A DNA stretch of 64,000 bases from Schistosoma haematobium (GCF_000699445.3 NC_067196.1:33314616-33378615); one strand, 5' to 3'. Shown: positions 35,539 through 48,405, counted from the first letter of the stretch. Notes: generated by a model not told the origin, from the sequence alone. A program made the numbers and translations.

Positions 35539-35697
35539 ACATGCAGCAAAATTATTGATCCATCCGAACAATATATGACATATAACGATAGAGCTTATCA
35601 TAAGAATTGTTTTACATGTGCTGCTTGTCATCAAAGTTTGGCCGGTAAACAATTCTGTATCAAAGATAATGGATATTATTGTCCTGAACATGTTTAA
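35539..35697 (+). CDS. Two-LIM-domain protein, exon 2 (LIM domain 2 and stop)
   Basis: This exon gives residues 68-119 and the TAA at 35695-35697. It follows an acceptor TTGTAG at 35533-35538. LIM 2 is complete: C66 (exon 1), C69, H88, C91, C94, C97, C115, H118, ending in Y-C-P-E-H-V and then stop. The protein is thus two LIM domains with almost no linker and no tail, shorter than paxillin, PINCH or four-and-a-half-LIM proteins. It could be a genuine small LIM-only protein, or the last two domains of a longer gene if exon 1 has upstream coding exons. Codon use is AT-rich like the surroundings. Confidence 0.85.
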   Translation, partial: TCSKIIDPSEQYMTYNDRAYHKNCFTCAACHQSLAGKQFCIKDNGYYCPEHV

Positions 35698-35698
35698 G

Positions 35699-35704
35699 AA
35701 TAAA
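35699..35704 (+). promoter_or_regulatory. Possible polyadenylation signal AATAAA of the LIM gene
   Basis: AATAAA begins one base after the stop codon. The real cleavage site is unknown, and such hexamers are frequent in AT-rich DNA. Confidence 0.35.
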
Positions 35705-36199
35705 TGACTGATATGTTTTGTTTCAAATAATGACAAATTTCAGAAATTAAAGTATGTAAGTGACTAGATGATTAGTTTTTATGTTGCTACATATAAAACA
35801 TGACGTTTAATTTTTATATCAAAATTATCATTTCAAAATGACATGATAGTCAAAAAACAAAATCTTGAACTGTTTTTATAAAATATATTACTCAAATTAT
35901 AAGATCTGACGCACACTGTATAAAGTAGTATTTTTTATATGTCTTGTCCAAGAGAACGTACATAACGTCCGGCTTATTCGACGGTCCCAAAGTGCTTTCA
36001 TGCTGTTGAATGATATTTAAAGATATAAATGTAATCAGTAAATGAATCGCAGCATCATTCTTTTAAATCTTGGCTTCTCTATATTTAGTAATTAAGCTAA
36101 AATAAATGTTCATTTACAAGGAAATCCTTTAGAGAAGATTTGTTCCATAAAGCATTGTTTAGGTCATGTCACTAAAGTAGATTACAGTATGCTTAATCG
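35705..36199. other. 3' flank of the LIM gene, nothing identified
   Basis: AT-rich, no exon or classified repeat. Confidence 0.5.
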
Positions 36200-36985
36200 T
36201 ACTTACCTACTTACTTACTTACTTACTTACGCCAGTTACTCCCAATGGAGCATAGTTCTACTCAATTCATGTTCATTCTTCTCATGTCTGTCTCCATTTC
36301 TAGGTGTTATGTGTTCTTTGGTGTTCCTCCTCTCCTTTGACTTTGAGGATTCCAAATGAGGGCTTGCCTTGTGACGCAGTTCAGTGCTTTCCTCAATGTC
36401 TGTTTCATTCACTTACAGCGCCTCATCCTGGTTTCTTTCTTCGCTGGAATCTGGTTTGTTCTCGCCCACAGTAAGTTGTTGCTGATAGTTTCTGATCAGG
36501 GGATTCGAAGTATTTTACGTAGACAGCTGTCAATAAATACATGTATTTTCTGGATGATGGCTTTCGTAGTTCTCCAGGTTTCTGCTCCATACAGTACAAC
36601 TGTCTTGACACTTGTATTGAAAATTCTGACTTTTGTGTTGGTTGACAATTGTTTTGAGTTTCAGATGTTCTTCTTTTTCCTCGCCTTCACATTTGCATCA
36701 GATCAATGATGCTGCCCAGATATGTAAGGGTTTTTACATCTTCCAAATCTTCGCCGTCAATTGTGAATGGATTGGTGCATGCTGTGTTGTATCGAAGAAT
36801 CTTGCTTTTCTCTTTGTGTATGTTGAGATGTACTGCTGCTGAGACTGCTGCTACACTGGTCGTCTTTTCCTGCATTCGTTGTTGCGTGTGCGATAGAAGA
36901 GCCAGATCATCTGCGAAGTCTAGATCGCCCAGCTGCATCCCAGCCCTCCATTGTATCCGATGCTTCATCATAACGTGCGGGAAAG
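36200..36985 (-). mobile_element. RTE-like retrotransposon 3' fragment
   Basis: On the - strand the fragment reads from RT motif C (LDFADDLALLSHT, near 36920) through KSKILRYNT, LTYLGSI, KVRIFNTSVKTVVLYGAETW, IHVFIDSCLRKILRI and RRGGTPKNT, to a terminal (TAAG)n tail seen as (CTTA)n at about 36202-36230. Frameshifts and stops break it. It is 5'-truncated just upstream of motif C. It is a closer relative of the 17060-17625 fragment than of the one nested at 9237. Confidence 0.85.
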
Positions 36986-37989
36986 CTATCTATATTTTTA
37001 TGACTTAACAAAGAAAAATTTTATCTTGTAAACCAGACTGTTTAAATGGTATTTATTCATCAGTGTATAAAATCTTAATGAATAATCGTTAACAGAAATA
37101 AAAATATTGGATCATAAGACGAACTTATGAATTAATACTGATAGTATCTGTTATAGTTTGGTATTTATTAGAAATTCACTGAAACCAATGCACCATTTAA
37201 TAGATGTTTCATATTAGAATGAAACTATTTATTAATGAATACAATCATATTTCATATAAAATCTAAGAGAGAATGTTTACTATCTCATTAAAAAAAAAAA
37301 CATAAAAGGCATTTTCAAAATGTGTTCTGTAATTCCTCTTTGTTTGACCTAAGAATTAATTCATTAATTAATTGAGTTAATAATTCGAAAAAGCGTCAAA
37401 AGAAACTTTTTCATCAGATTTGCACATTTTCATGTTAAAAAACAAAAACAACACGTCAATAAGAATAAACTTGGAATAATTTGCACTTCTTTTATGGAAT
37501 TTCTTGAGAAGTAAACAAATTCAATTTACTATAGAATGTAAATATATATTTTACGTATAAATAAATTTTGTTTTGGTAATTTCTAAGTCAGTTATTCTTT
37601 CAATGAATCACATACTACTGATAATATTTGTAGTCTTATTACATAATCCGAATTCTCATTAACAGATATTCATCAATGATTAGTATTATCCTGTTGTTTG
37701 ATGTTAAAACATTTGTCTACATTTGTCTAAATGTGTATTAGTTACACAAACTTTATCATATATGACTGTATTGTTTTGATCATTAATCGATTAAAAAAAG
37801 TAAGTCACTAAACAGTTGATCATAACATTCAATCTCCTTAAATTCAAACTGATTTACACAATTCAACTAACTTGTATAAAAGCTAGATTATATTTATTGA
37901 CTGTTAGATTCTAATCTAAACATCAAAACAATGTCATAGTCATCTATGGTTCACATTTTCAATATAACAACTGAAAGTACAGAGGTATC
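36986..37989. other. AT-rich stretch, nothing identified
   Basis: No exon or classified repeat recognised. Confidence 0.5.
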
Positions 37990-38850
37990 TATGTACTTCC
38001 TTCCTTACGCTTGGTACTCCTCGTGGAGAAGCATAGGCTGTCCACCAGCACTCTCCATCGAACTCTGTCCTAAAATATCCTTTCTAGGTGTTTTCATTTA
38101 TTAATCATTCTCTTGATGTTTGCTTCTGAATTTCGATGCAGTGTGTTCTTTCGTCTTCTTTTCCATTTCCCTTCAGGATTCCAAGTTAGGGCATGTCTCG
38201 TGATGGAGTTTGATGATTTGCGTAATGTATGTCCTACCCACCTCCATTGTCTTTTCCTAATTCCCACTTCAACTGGAAGCTGGTTTGTTGATGGTATCCG
38301 GCCAACGTATATTGAGTGTCTTGTGTAGACAACTATTTATAATTACTTGTACTTTCTTGATGATGGTTGTAGTAATTCTCCAAGTTTCAGTGGGACTGTC
38401 TTGACGTTTGTATTAAAGATGCTGACTTTGATATTGGTTGACATTTGTTTTGAGTTTTAAATAATTTTTGACTGCAGGAATGAGATCCTTACTCTACCAA
38501 ACCTTGCCTTTACGTCTGCATCCGATCCTCCTTGTTCGTCAATGATGCTTCTCAGTTACGTGAAAAATTCCGCAACTTCCAGAGTTTTTTCATCAAGTGT
38601 GATTGTGTTGATGTTCTCCGTGTTGTATTCAAGGATCTTGCTTTTTCCGTTGTGTATGTTGATGCCTACTGATACAAATGTTGCTACTACACTGACTGTG
38701 TTCATCTGCACTTGTTGGTGTGTATGGGATAAAAGTTCTTGGTCATCTATGAAGTCCAAATCGTCTAGTTGCATACAAGCTGTCCATTGTATTCCGCGCT
38801 CCTACTCAGATGTCAAGGTCTTCATAACCTAGTCGACTACCAGAAGAAAG
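37990..38850 (-). mobile_element. RTE-like retrotransposon 3' fragment, diverged
   Basis: The - strand gives LDFIDDQELLSHTHQQ (motif C with FIDD in place of FADD, near 38760), VGINIHNGKSKILEYNT, and the later tail ending near GGAGAATGCAATGG-type sequence, with many frame breaks. It parallels the fragment at 36200-36985 but is more decayed and represents an independent, older insertion. Confidence 0.75.
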
Positions 38851-38961
38851 AAGAAATGGGTATCTATGTAGTAAGGGAATTATAAATTTTATTTATGTCA
38901 TACAAAATCACAATAACGAACAAAAATATCAACCGGTACATTTTTAAAACACTCTGTATTA

Positions 38962-39773
38962 AGTAATACCGACGAGACTCTAATTTATGGACGACCTTTG
39001 AACGGATCTTAAGTGACCTTGAGAAATATTAGCAAATCAGCAAACAGCCAGTATAGAGTAAAAATGTTATACAAAACTAAGGAAATAAACTTGATGCACT
39101 TCTTATACGTGGTTCAAAAAATTTTCAAGGCTAGAAAGAGGTTCAGAGGTTCTAAAATCGTAATGCATGCAGTAGAGGAAATCATCCATACGGCTACAGA
39201 ATAGTCGGCCTATGAAGCCATGATAAACTCTCAAAAACCCTTTCAGCCTCGACCACATAGCTTCAACACCGTTTATGTGCACTCCGGTTGTTGAGTGCAC
39301 AAAATGCGACTTGTGGATAACGACACGATGCACACAACCACGCCTGTGTAAGGGTCTGTACGCTCTCCAAACATCCGTATATATATTGTAGTACCTGGCT
39401 GCAGCCAGTGTTACTGGTGCTTTTATTATCCAGTTCGCAATAATTGTCGTAATTTGCCTTAGTTAGGAATTATATATGGGGTTTTCATCACAAACTGACA
39501 TCAGCTATAATGCCAAAAATCTGTTTAGCCAAATGGATGAAAGACATTCGTGCCCAAATCCGAGATCTTTTATCTTATACCTGATTGATTCGCCCACAAA
39601 TTATAGTCCAGCCGTTTTATTTGTTATAGCCTCTCAATTATCACGTTTTGTACAAAATTCCTTGTAAACCGACCGTACATTAACATTAAGCACTGAAGTT
39701 GGCTCTGTAACCATGAAATCTCTAAAACGCCTCTGATTGGCTCGTCTATAAATTAGAATCTCGCCGTAATACC
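38962..39773 (-). mobile_element. Merlin-family DNA transposon, degenerate, both ends present
   Basis: The left end AGTAATACCGACGAG (continuing to GGACGACC) and the right end GGCTCGTC...CGCCGTAATACC are inverted repeats of about 34 bp with one gap. Between them lies a - strand transposase remnant. Total length is about 812 bp. No clear 8-9-bp target duplication was found. Merlin elements are known from schistosomes. Confidence 0.75.
39103..39458 (-). pseudogene. Merlin (IS1016/ISXO2-like) transposase C-terminal remnant
   Basis: A - strand frame of about 118 codons without ATG shows APVTLAAARYYNIYTDVWRAY, then VVIHKSHFVHSTTGVH and INGVEAMWSRLKGFLR. These correspond to the second catalytic Asp (TDVWRAY) and the Glu (GVEAMW) of the DDE domain in the ISXO2/Merlin family. 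The N-terminal part with the first Asp lies upstream (39460-39760) but is interrupted by stops, so the enzyme is dead. The ORFs called on the opposite strand here are shadows. Confidence 0.75.
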
Positions 39774-42494
39774 ATTTGAAATATTACTATTTTCAATGTT
39801 CAATAAACCAAACAATTAACTACTTATTAACTATTTCATTAATATTTTCATATAATTAATGGCATAATTTATTTTGTTTGTTTTTTTTCTTAATTTTAGA
39901 AGAATTTCAAAATTATTCTTCATTTTAAATGATGATCTCTCTCGTTATTCACTTTCTCATTTTTTGTGATTATTCTTTTGAAAAAAAGGAATATATATAT
40001 TTATCGTATATTGTTAATTCAATATAATTTACATTTTACAATTTATGTATTTGAATTTGATTATTACGCAATAAGTCAATTATTATTATGATACATTATT
40101 GATTGCTTATATGATTGGTTACACCATTTTTAAAATGATACAAATGAACCTTTTTGCACATTTACAATTTTCATCAATTATCTTTGTTATTTTCAAAACA
40201 AAACAATAAGTTTTCATTGGTCTTCTTTTTTGGATTAAAGTAGTTGAATTTTTGTTTTAATTTGAATGGATTTCTGTTTTTTTTTCTTACTTAGCTTATT
40301 TACTACTGATATACTCATGATATAATCAACAGATACAGTAACTATCAAGTGTAAACATTTTTTTGCCTTAGTTACTGACAGTTTAAAAATAGAAAATGAT
40401 GTTCTTCTCTTCAATAAACGATGTGTCCATTATAAATAAGTGATTTAAAATAGAGCTCATAAATCATACCAACGAAATAGATGTCAACATTAGCATAGTT
40501 TCTAATTAACTGAATACACATTAAAACTAGATATAAATAAATTCATGATTATTACATCTATTTTCTGAACAGCTATGATTTTATTTTGTATATCCGAGAA
40601 AGAAAGCAAAAAAACATGAGTAGACGTTTATTGAAGTGACTAACTGAGTTGTTTCTTTTTTTTGAATCACAGCATACGTTTTAAATCTTTCTTCTCAATT
40701 TTATGCCTTTGATTTATAAGAAATAAAAAATTAATAGAATAAGAAAAAGAATGTTGTTAAAATGAAACTATTCAAACAATCTATCTATAGTGTATTCACT
40801 AATAAATACCATTATTTTCTATTCCATTTTACTAATGAATAGAAAGTATACAGTTACGTGTTTCTGATAGTGGTGGAGCTTCCGTTGTTCTTCTGAACAA
40901 CATCATAAGCATAATGAAAACTCCACGAACAAACCATCTAGCTCAGAGAGTAAAATTTCACCTAAATCATTTTTCTGAGCTATAAACCTACTCCACAATC
41001 TCAGAAGTTGACAACTTATTAGTAGTGTGTTCTTACATTAAACGATTTCTTTTCAGGAGAATAGAGATATACATCATATAATGCCTGTAACTAACAAGTA
41101 CTATAATAAAAAAAATCTATTTATATTACATTCTTATAAGTAACAGGAAGTAAATATGGTTTGAGTTTCATTTTTAAAACAAACAACTAGACAGTTAAAT
41201 AATTAGTGATTAATTTTTACTATTAAAAGAACTGTTGATATATACTTCAGGAAATATGAACACCGATAAGTAAGTTCTCAATTTTTTAAGTTGATATGAT
41301 AGTTGAAAAAACAAACTTCCTGTAAACATTTTTAGACTGAATGTTATAGAATTTCATAAACTGTCATTTAATTGTCTAAACAAGTTTTCAAAATTATTGG
41401 ACATTTTCATAAACTGAGTAAACTTCATTCAATTAGCTCATTATGTAGTTCAATTTTTCAAAACATAGAATATTATTTAAATCATGTGAGAATAGCATTG
41501 GTCAAATATAGTCAGTGTAGTAACTATGAGGAAACAGTGGTAGGATTTTTAAAAAAATAAAACCTACTATAAATCTCTTTTGTCCTACTAATAACCGATG
41601 AACATCATTTCAGTTAATGTAGTGATCAACATTACTCAGTCATAGAAAATTTAATATACGATACAATAGTTATTTTTCTCAAGAATGCTGTTCTGACCTG
41701 GGTAATATATATTTAAGGTTGCTATTTTGAGAAAATTACCTCTTGTAAGCCATTTACGTTAATATCAGAATCCGTTATTCACCATGATAAATTCAACATT
41801 GAACTAAAGTAAAAATGATTATTATCCCATACTACGAAGTTTTTAGTTTATTGTCAATCAATCAGTTACGATCTTCTAATTTATAATAATCCATATCATT
41901 ACGGTAGACATTATATTTCGATCATTCAGTCGAACAATTACATTCAAAGACTGAAAGCTATTAAAAACAAGACCAATTTCAACGAATATTTGATTTTCAT
42001 CAGTAGTATATACCTATTACTGTTCAAAGAATTCAACCAACCAGATTATAATTAGCATTTAAAAACAGATTACGTATTTTGATTACTAAAAAAATAGTAA
42101 CTCATCTTATTTACATTCAACTGGTTTACTTTGCAATTCACAAACATGGAGCATTTAAGGAAAAAAATTACTGTTAAGTTTGGAAATTATTAAAAAGATA
42201 ATAATATCATAGACCAAATATGAATTGACAAGCCAATCAAATGTAAAACATGTAAGATGTTTTTATTGTATTTCTAGTTTTTTTTAAAAAGACAAATACG
42301 TTTAATGGGATACATGAATTTTTACAAGTATCAACGTCTTCTAAACTTCTGGTAATCTAATATAGTCGAAAGAAAGAAAAAAATAGTACTGTAGGCAAGT
42401 TAAAATTGAAATTGTAATTCATTACTACCACATAAATGTTAAATATATTTTTAGTTTCAAGGCATTTGATATTTATGAAATAAAAATTAGCTGT
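39774..42494. other. AT-rich stretch, nothing identified
   Basis: About 2.7 kb with many A/T homopolymers and no exon or classified repeat. Confidence 0.55.
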
Positions 42495-42895
42495 TAATAA
42501 TCGTCATATGCTCACTAATGACTGACTTCAACAAGTATTCAGTGGAGTTCTAGTAAGAAGCCGTGACCTGTGAAGTTCGACCGGGTCTGTTGTGAGATAG
42601 TAACTCACTGATGACAATGGTAGACGGAAGTGAGATATCGTGAATTGATTGAATTTACGAATTAACATTGTCGGATGCCGAACGGCTCTAGAGGTCTAGA
42701 GGTTAAGCGTTCGTGCGCGCGACCGATAGGTCCTTGGTTCGAATCTCGCAAGATGGAATCGTGGGTGCACATTGCTAAGGAGTCCCATACAAGGAGGAAA
42801 CTGCTGTACAGTGCTTCCAGGTTTTCCATGGTGGTCCATCTCTAACTGACTCATCAATTCAACTATAAAATTTCTAAAATTTCCACAAAACCCCC
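42495..42895 (+). repeat. Family-B hammerhead SINE, full-length, decayed ribozyme
   Basis: Starts at AATCGTCATATGCTCACTAA, has GGTCTAGAGGTTAAGCG and B box GGTTCGAATC (42736-42745), and ends TCCACAAAACCCCCTCC. At the ribozyme the core reads CTAAGGA (42775-42781) and GGAAAC, so catalysis is unlikely. The body aligns throughout with the copy at 33741-34140. Confidence 0.75.
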
Positions 42896-43020
42896 TCCTG
42901 CAATAAATTTAACAGATAAATCACAAATTTAGGACGAGAAAATATTATCCATGTAGTTTTACCTTATCAAACATTTAATACATTTATGTATTATTTGCAG
43001 TTTTGTGACCAAATTAATAT

Positions 43021-43022
<2 letters not shown>

Positions 43023-43069
<47 letters not shown>
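43023..43069. repeat. (TA)n microsatellite
   Basis: About 23 uninterrupted AT dinucleotides. Confidence 0.95.
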
Positions 43070-43070
<1 letters not shown>

Positions 43071-44214
43071 CATTATTGAATTATTTAATGTTTTAATAAA
43101 TGACAGAACAATTGACTGAATAGGCTTACTAATTAATTTATCATTTGTCAATTGATACGGTTGGACTCGAATATTTTTGAAAATAACGGCGGCATGAAGT
43201 AATTTACTGGTGCTTAGCTATAGAAAAATATGATATATTGAAAAATGTATTTTTATCCAGAAATCATGATGTCATAACCAAAATAGTCGAAACAATTTAA
43301 TTATGGCCTGTTACTGCCTAGCTCATGACATGTTTTCATGAATTCTCTCCAACCGAAAGAAAATATTTTTAAAGAAAAAATAAGTACTGACATAGTTTGA
43401 ACTAACTTAGTAAAAGAAATCCAATCAGATCTGAAAGAGTGGAGTTTACGACATTGATTACAGCAAAAATTAAAAAAACATAATGAATATAGTTAGAAAA
43501 AGACCTAAACGAATAGAGTGGAACAATGCCCAAATTCAAGATTCAGATATAGAATAAATGAAAATTCAGGATTCCGGTCGGTTATGCATAATGTATTTCA
43601 ACATCCACAAGACGCTATTACAATTACAATTGAAATGTTAACCAAAGTTTTATTCTACCAACTTTTATTGATCGTAGTTGATACTTTATCTTATTCCTAC
43701 TGACCTCATGCCAATCGGGATCACAAGCTGACGTATTGATTAAATAAAGTTCCATAAAAACACATCAACTTTATTCTTTTGTGAAAGTACATAGTATTAT
43801 CATTCCAAATCGCATTTCCAAATAAAACACTGTTCCTAACCTCATGGACAAAGTTTTTCGATTATATTTGCAACCTATTGATCTTCTCTTTCTTCCTGCA
43901 TCATGTTCTAAAATCACAAGGCAATGTAAATGGAACAGAAACACAGCATTCTACCACAATCTGTAAATCTGTGGTGTGATCTTGTCAACCACTAGTTCAC
44001 CATAGCTAAGAAGATTACTTCGAAATCAACCAGCTAGTGAACTTCATCCTCATTTACACCATCCGTCTGTCGAACCAACTCCCATCAATAATTCTTTAAT
44101 AAGTTTCATCTGATTATTGGATTATTGTTAAGGATGACAATAAGCAATAAATCTTAGGTTAAAGATATTTCCACTAGGCAAGACATATTTGTAATACAGC
44201 TACTATTTTTATTG
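43070..44214. other. AT-rich stretch, nothing identified
   Basis: No exon or classified repeat recognised. Confidence 0.5.
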
Positions 44215-44500
44215 AGATCATGAAATGAACAATGTTTGGCCACCACTGAAAATCTGTAAACACTAAACAACCGTGTCGTCATAGTATGAGACTCCCTAAC
44301 AGTGTGCACTCACGATCTCGCACGTAGAAATCAAAATCAAGAATTTCAGTCCCGTACATGAATACCTAACCTCTAGACCTCTGAGAAGGTATGTCTAACG
44401 TCAATAAATCTACGATAATGCACAACTATCTTCGATTTTCTGAAGTGGATAACTGTCTTACACTCGATACTGGTAGTCTAAAATTGATTGATTCATGATC
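44215..44500 (-). repeat. Family-B hammerhead SINE, inverted, strongly decayed
   Basis: The + strand shows the reverse complement of the family order: CCACCACTGAAAATCTG, a decayed ribozyme (GAGACTCCC... where the core should be), GATCTCGCACG, and CCTAACCTCTAGACCTCTGAG (A-box region). The catalytic boxes are lost. Confidence 0.65.
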
Positions 44501-45051
44501 TTAATAAAAAAAAACTTCATATCTAAACGACCCTAGACTAACAAATATTGGTTTTCATACACTTTGTTCTAAATCTAATGACAACAGTTAAGCAACTACT
44601 TCTTTCATTTAGAATGATAAATGACATTACCATTTGATGTATCCAACTACCATACTAAATAAAAAATTTTTTCTAAAACTAAAAGGTCATTTATTAAGCA
44701 CAACTTCAATTTATCAGATTCAAGATATTCTTAAAAATATCTTATATAAATCAACAGATATTATCGAACACATAAATGACATCCCGACATTCGTTCTTTT
44801 TGTTCATATTTCACTGAAAATCAGTTGAAGTGTCAAAACAACATAAAAACTCTATTTCATTCCATAGATGTTTTAACCACACACACACACACACAAAATC
44901 TTTAACTAGTGACAAAATGAAAAAGCATGAAAATTTCCTTAAATATCTGAAAATTGTGTAAATCGACAAATAGACTACCTAAACATGATGACTAAAAGTT
45001 ATTTGTAAGATTTATTATTGTTATTTGTTGCTTCAGGTGTTTACGTTTCCC

Positions 45052-45086
<35 letters not shown>

Positions 45087-46767
45087 GCCCCAACATATGG
45101 ATAAATTACCACACACCATAGCTTAGTGTAAAACAAAATTGTTTCTGTCATTGATTTGAAATAACATTTTAAGAAAGTAATTCAGTCATTCAAAATCTTA
45201 ACAGAAATTGTTGTATGTACTGATCTTCCCATGTGCTGTAGAGAAAAAGAAAGATGATGCCTTATTATTAGTTACAGTATTTATATTCAATTTCATCTAT
45301 TCACACAAATGATTAGACAATAACTGAAATCACTAATTGCTAAGAGAGTCACATAATGAGTAGGTTTTTAGAAACTATTTTTCTAACATCAATGATACAT
45401 TGATAAAACAGCATAGAAATACGATAGTTCTATAGAATATATTCATAAAGAAGAACAGTATTACCAATATATGTTGTGTTGAATAAAGTAATAACTGACA
45501 GTAACTGTAATGCTGATTATATTCATTGAACATTGAATGATGTTTTTTACATTTCTGATTTGTTCACATATGAAAGTGATCTCTCGACAAACAAAAGCAT
45601 TATAATCTCATGTTGTATATAGTTAATTATTTAGTCAAATAACTAAAATTGATACTTCTCTTATACATACGATATATACTATCATATGTTATGTTCATTA
45701 TGTCATAATTTAAGACTCTTACTATCAACTTGATGCAAAAGAAGTGTTATCTATCTGTAAGTTATTCTAAAGTGACGAAATAATCGTTTCGCTATTTCTG
45801 CATAATATTCAGTTAACAGATTGAAATCAACTAACGATAAACCATATTTTCTAGTTTGAGGAACCAAATATTTATTGCAATGTTAGCATTTTTGAGAGGT
45901 CTCTAATTATTCTTGACGTTTCAAAATTATTTGTCAATTGTTAACATCCGGAAACCTTGTGTTTCATGTGTTATTTGATTTTGAGTTGGAACGATGGATT
46001 ATAACACAAGACATTCTACAGATATCCCAGTGCGAATAAGTATTATCAAGAGGTCACTAATTGTACCCGATAACGAATAATTGGTGAATAATGACAAAAC
46101 ATGGATGGTCATCAAGGTTTTGTGAACACCTTAATTCGTATGCTTTGCAACCATCAAATGTAAACTCTTAAACGTTAAAAATTCACAGTACAACTGGATG
46201 AAATCGAAGGGAATTTAGAAAGGAAAAATTCATAATTACGCTTCTTAGCACGTTGGTTGAGCAATTCTTTGCACATAAGCCAATAAAGTAAATGAATAAG
46301 AAAAGATTTGTGAAACCACACTATGTGCCAAAATCGTGGCGCGATAGGGTAAATTGAAACTCTGCATAGTTGGAAGACAAGATTATGCTATTTAGTTAAC
46401 CAAAGTTAAGCGTTCAAATCTTCACCATTTGCATCTTCTATCCATAAACTTTTATGAGCTTTAAAAGTCATCATTCTGTATATAGGACTTTCTGTAAAAT
46501 TTATTTTGTGATTAGTTATTGTGGGAAAGCATTAAAATTCTATATAGGTAGTTTAATTGAAGCTCAAAGCGTTTTAATATCTCACTAAAAACACATAACA
46601 CACTTCTGTAGTTCAATATAATAAAGAAAATTATAGTGCATGTTTATATAGCTTATATACTTGAACAACCTGTAATATCTGTAATTAAAATTTCAGAAAA
46701 AAATTTACATTGTTTCCTATGTACTATTTAAACCTGTGTTAATTTGATTCAGTTATTTATTTACTCC
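44501..46767. other. AT-rich stretch with two microsatellites
   Basis: Contains (AC)n at 44878-44896 and (AAT)n at 45054-45085. No exon or classified repeat. Confidence 0.55.
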
Positions 46768-46815
46768 GAAGAAGCAGCTTACATTAGGTCACGAAACGTC
46801 AGAAATACATTTTTC
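46768..46815 (+). ncRNA. Hammerhead-like motif of the minimal Penelope type, uncertain
   Basis: CCGAAGA, a possible stem-II stretch, and then CACGAAACGTC occur with hammerhead spacing. GAAACGTC is the usual end of minimal hammerheads in Penelope-like elements and retrozymes, but the first box has C for U at position 4 and stem II (around GCAGCTT/TTAGGTC) is weak. No Penelope coding sequence is adjacent. Confidence 0.3.
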
Positions 46816-47094
46816 CGCTCATTGGGATATAACAAAAAATAACATCAATAAAATGAAGGAAAAATACATCAGTAGTTAAAGAGAAGTAATTTGAGTTATT
46901 ATCATCAGAAATTCGAAGTCAGTGAAGAAAACTCTGAATATCTAAAAGTGATGGTTATGATGGAAAGGGCTTTTCGCAATGGATATCAGAAAAATACGTT
47001 TTGTTATTTTTTCAAGGGAAGTAAGATCAGCATTCATAAAAAGCATTGAGATATGAATCTAGTTACGACAGTTTAGATAATATTAGTATGTGGA

Positions 47095-47490
47095 ATTCGT
47101 GGTGATTGTAGTATTTTCACAGTTGAATTCATAAGTCGACCTAAACTTGACTATCAGTGAAAACCTGGAACCACTGGTCGGATGTTTCGTTCCAGTATGG
47201 GACTCCTCTGAAGCGTACATTCACGATCTCGCATGCTGGAATTAAACTCACGATCTTTGATGTTGCTCAAGAAAGTGTAACCCCTAGATCACTAAGCTGG
47301 CATTCAATGGTGATAATGTTTAGCTACAATCGATCCATGATCTTTCAAAAGTCTTTATCCATTGCTTACGGTGCGTGATCGTCTCACACCCGACATGGAT
47401 TGGACTCTATTAGTCACGACTTCTCACTAGAACTCCATAAGTTACATCCTGAAGCTAGTCACTAGTGAGCACATGACTGTTATTAGTACG
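47095..47490 (-). repeat. Family-B hammerhead SINE, near full-length, inverted
   Basis: The + strand runs from the 3' end (GTTGAATTCATAAGTCG) through the ribozyme (47170-47225) and the tRNA-like part to the 5' end (CACTAGTGAGCACATGACTG near 47480). On the - strand the core reads CAGAGGA, one change from CTGAGGA, and GAAACATCC. Confidence 0.75.
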
Positions 47491-47492
47491 GG

Positions 47493-47605
47493 GGATTTTC
47501 GGAGATTTTCACATACTAGAACGAAACGGCCATCTAGAGCTTCTAGGTTTCAATCGTAGTCTGACTCAAATTGCCCCATGATTTTGATCATGAAAATTTT
47601 CATAT
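47493..47605 (+). repeat. Family-B SINE 3' half facing the previous copy
   Basis: Begins abruptly and contains CTAGAACGAAACGGCC, TCTAGAGCTTCTAGG and CCCATGATTTTGATCAT, that is, the 3' half of the ribozyme plus the 3' end. With 47095-47490 it forms a head-to-head pair. Confidence 0.65.
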
Positions 47606-48334
47606 AATAGTCTTTGGTAACGTATTTCATAGTAACTTTTATAGAAGAAATTTTCAAAAGGTTAAATCAGCCATGAACAAATTAAATTAAATATTTCCCT
47701 TTACCTTAAGAAATGAAACTTAACCTTTTGTATGACTGGAGAATTATAGTTATCTAAATGATATAGATGTAATAAGATTGAAATAAATCTACCTGTTGTT
47801 AAGGCTCAAGTAATTCCGGATGTGATAACGTATTATAATGAGCATTATATGTTCAATTGTACAAACATGATATCCCCTCAGCTACTAAGTCCAGATAGCA
47901 AACTGAGACTGATTAAAATTCGGTCAAAATATCAATGACGGGATAATGTAATGTATCACAAAGTTAGTTTAATTGTATGATTATATTTCATACCCATTTA
48001 AGAAAAAGTATATAAACAGAACTAAGTCAATCCTCACTTATGATTTTATCCGATTTCCATATTTATTTAACATTGATTTTGTTTAAAATAGTTTTTTAGA
48101 ATATATTTTTTAAATCTTTAAAATTAGAATTTACAAAAATCGACTTCTGTCGTTATGGTATTGACCTTGAGATAAATCAAAGTTTGTGTATATATGTGAT
48201 TAACTAATCAATTCTATCTTCTTGAAAATTACGAAATTCTTCATTTTATCAAGTTCATCTTTAAGTTTCTTACGTAATTTATATACTTGTAGCGGTTGTG
48301 CTAATTTTTTCGGGATCGTTTATACAATTACCTA
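47606..48334. other. AT-rich stretch, nothing identified
   Basis: No exon or classified repeat recognised. Confidence 0.5.
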
Positions 48335-48405
48335 CAACTTACGTCTTTTACTCCTAATGGAGCATAGGCTGCCGACCAGCATTCTCCAACCCACTCTGTT
48401 TGTAC
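48335..48405 (-). mobile_element. RTE-like 3'-end fragment
   Basis: TTACTCCTAATGGAGCATAG, then GCTGCCGACCAGCATTCTCC and AACCCACTCTGT match, as reverse complement, the end of the RTE-like frame at 17550-17612 (SWRMLV...LCSIG). A very short insertion. Confidence 0.75.

Noticed and set aside
36356..37008. Three + strand frames of 69-117 codons
   Set aside because: They are antisense shadows of the - strand RTE-like reverse transcriptase fragment.
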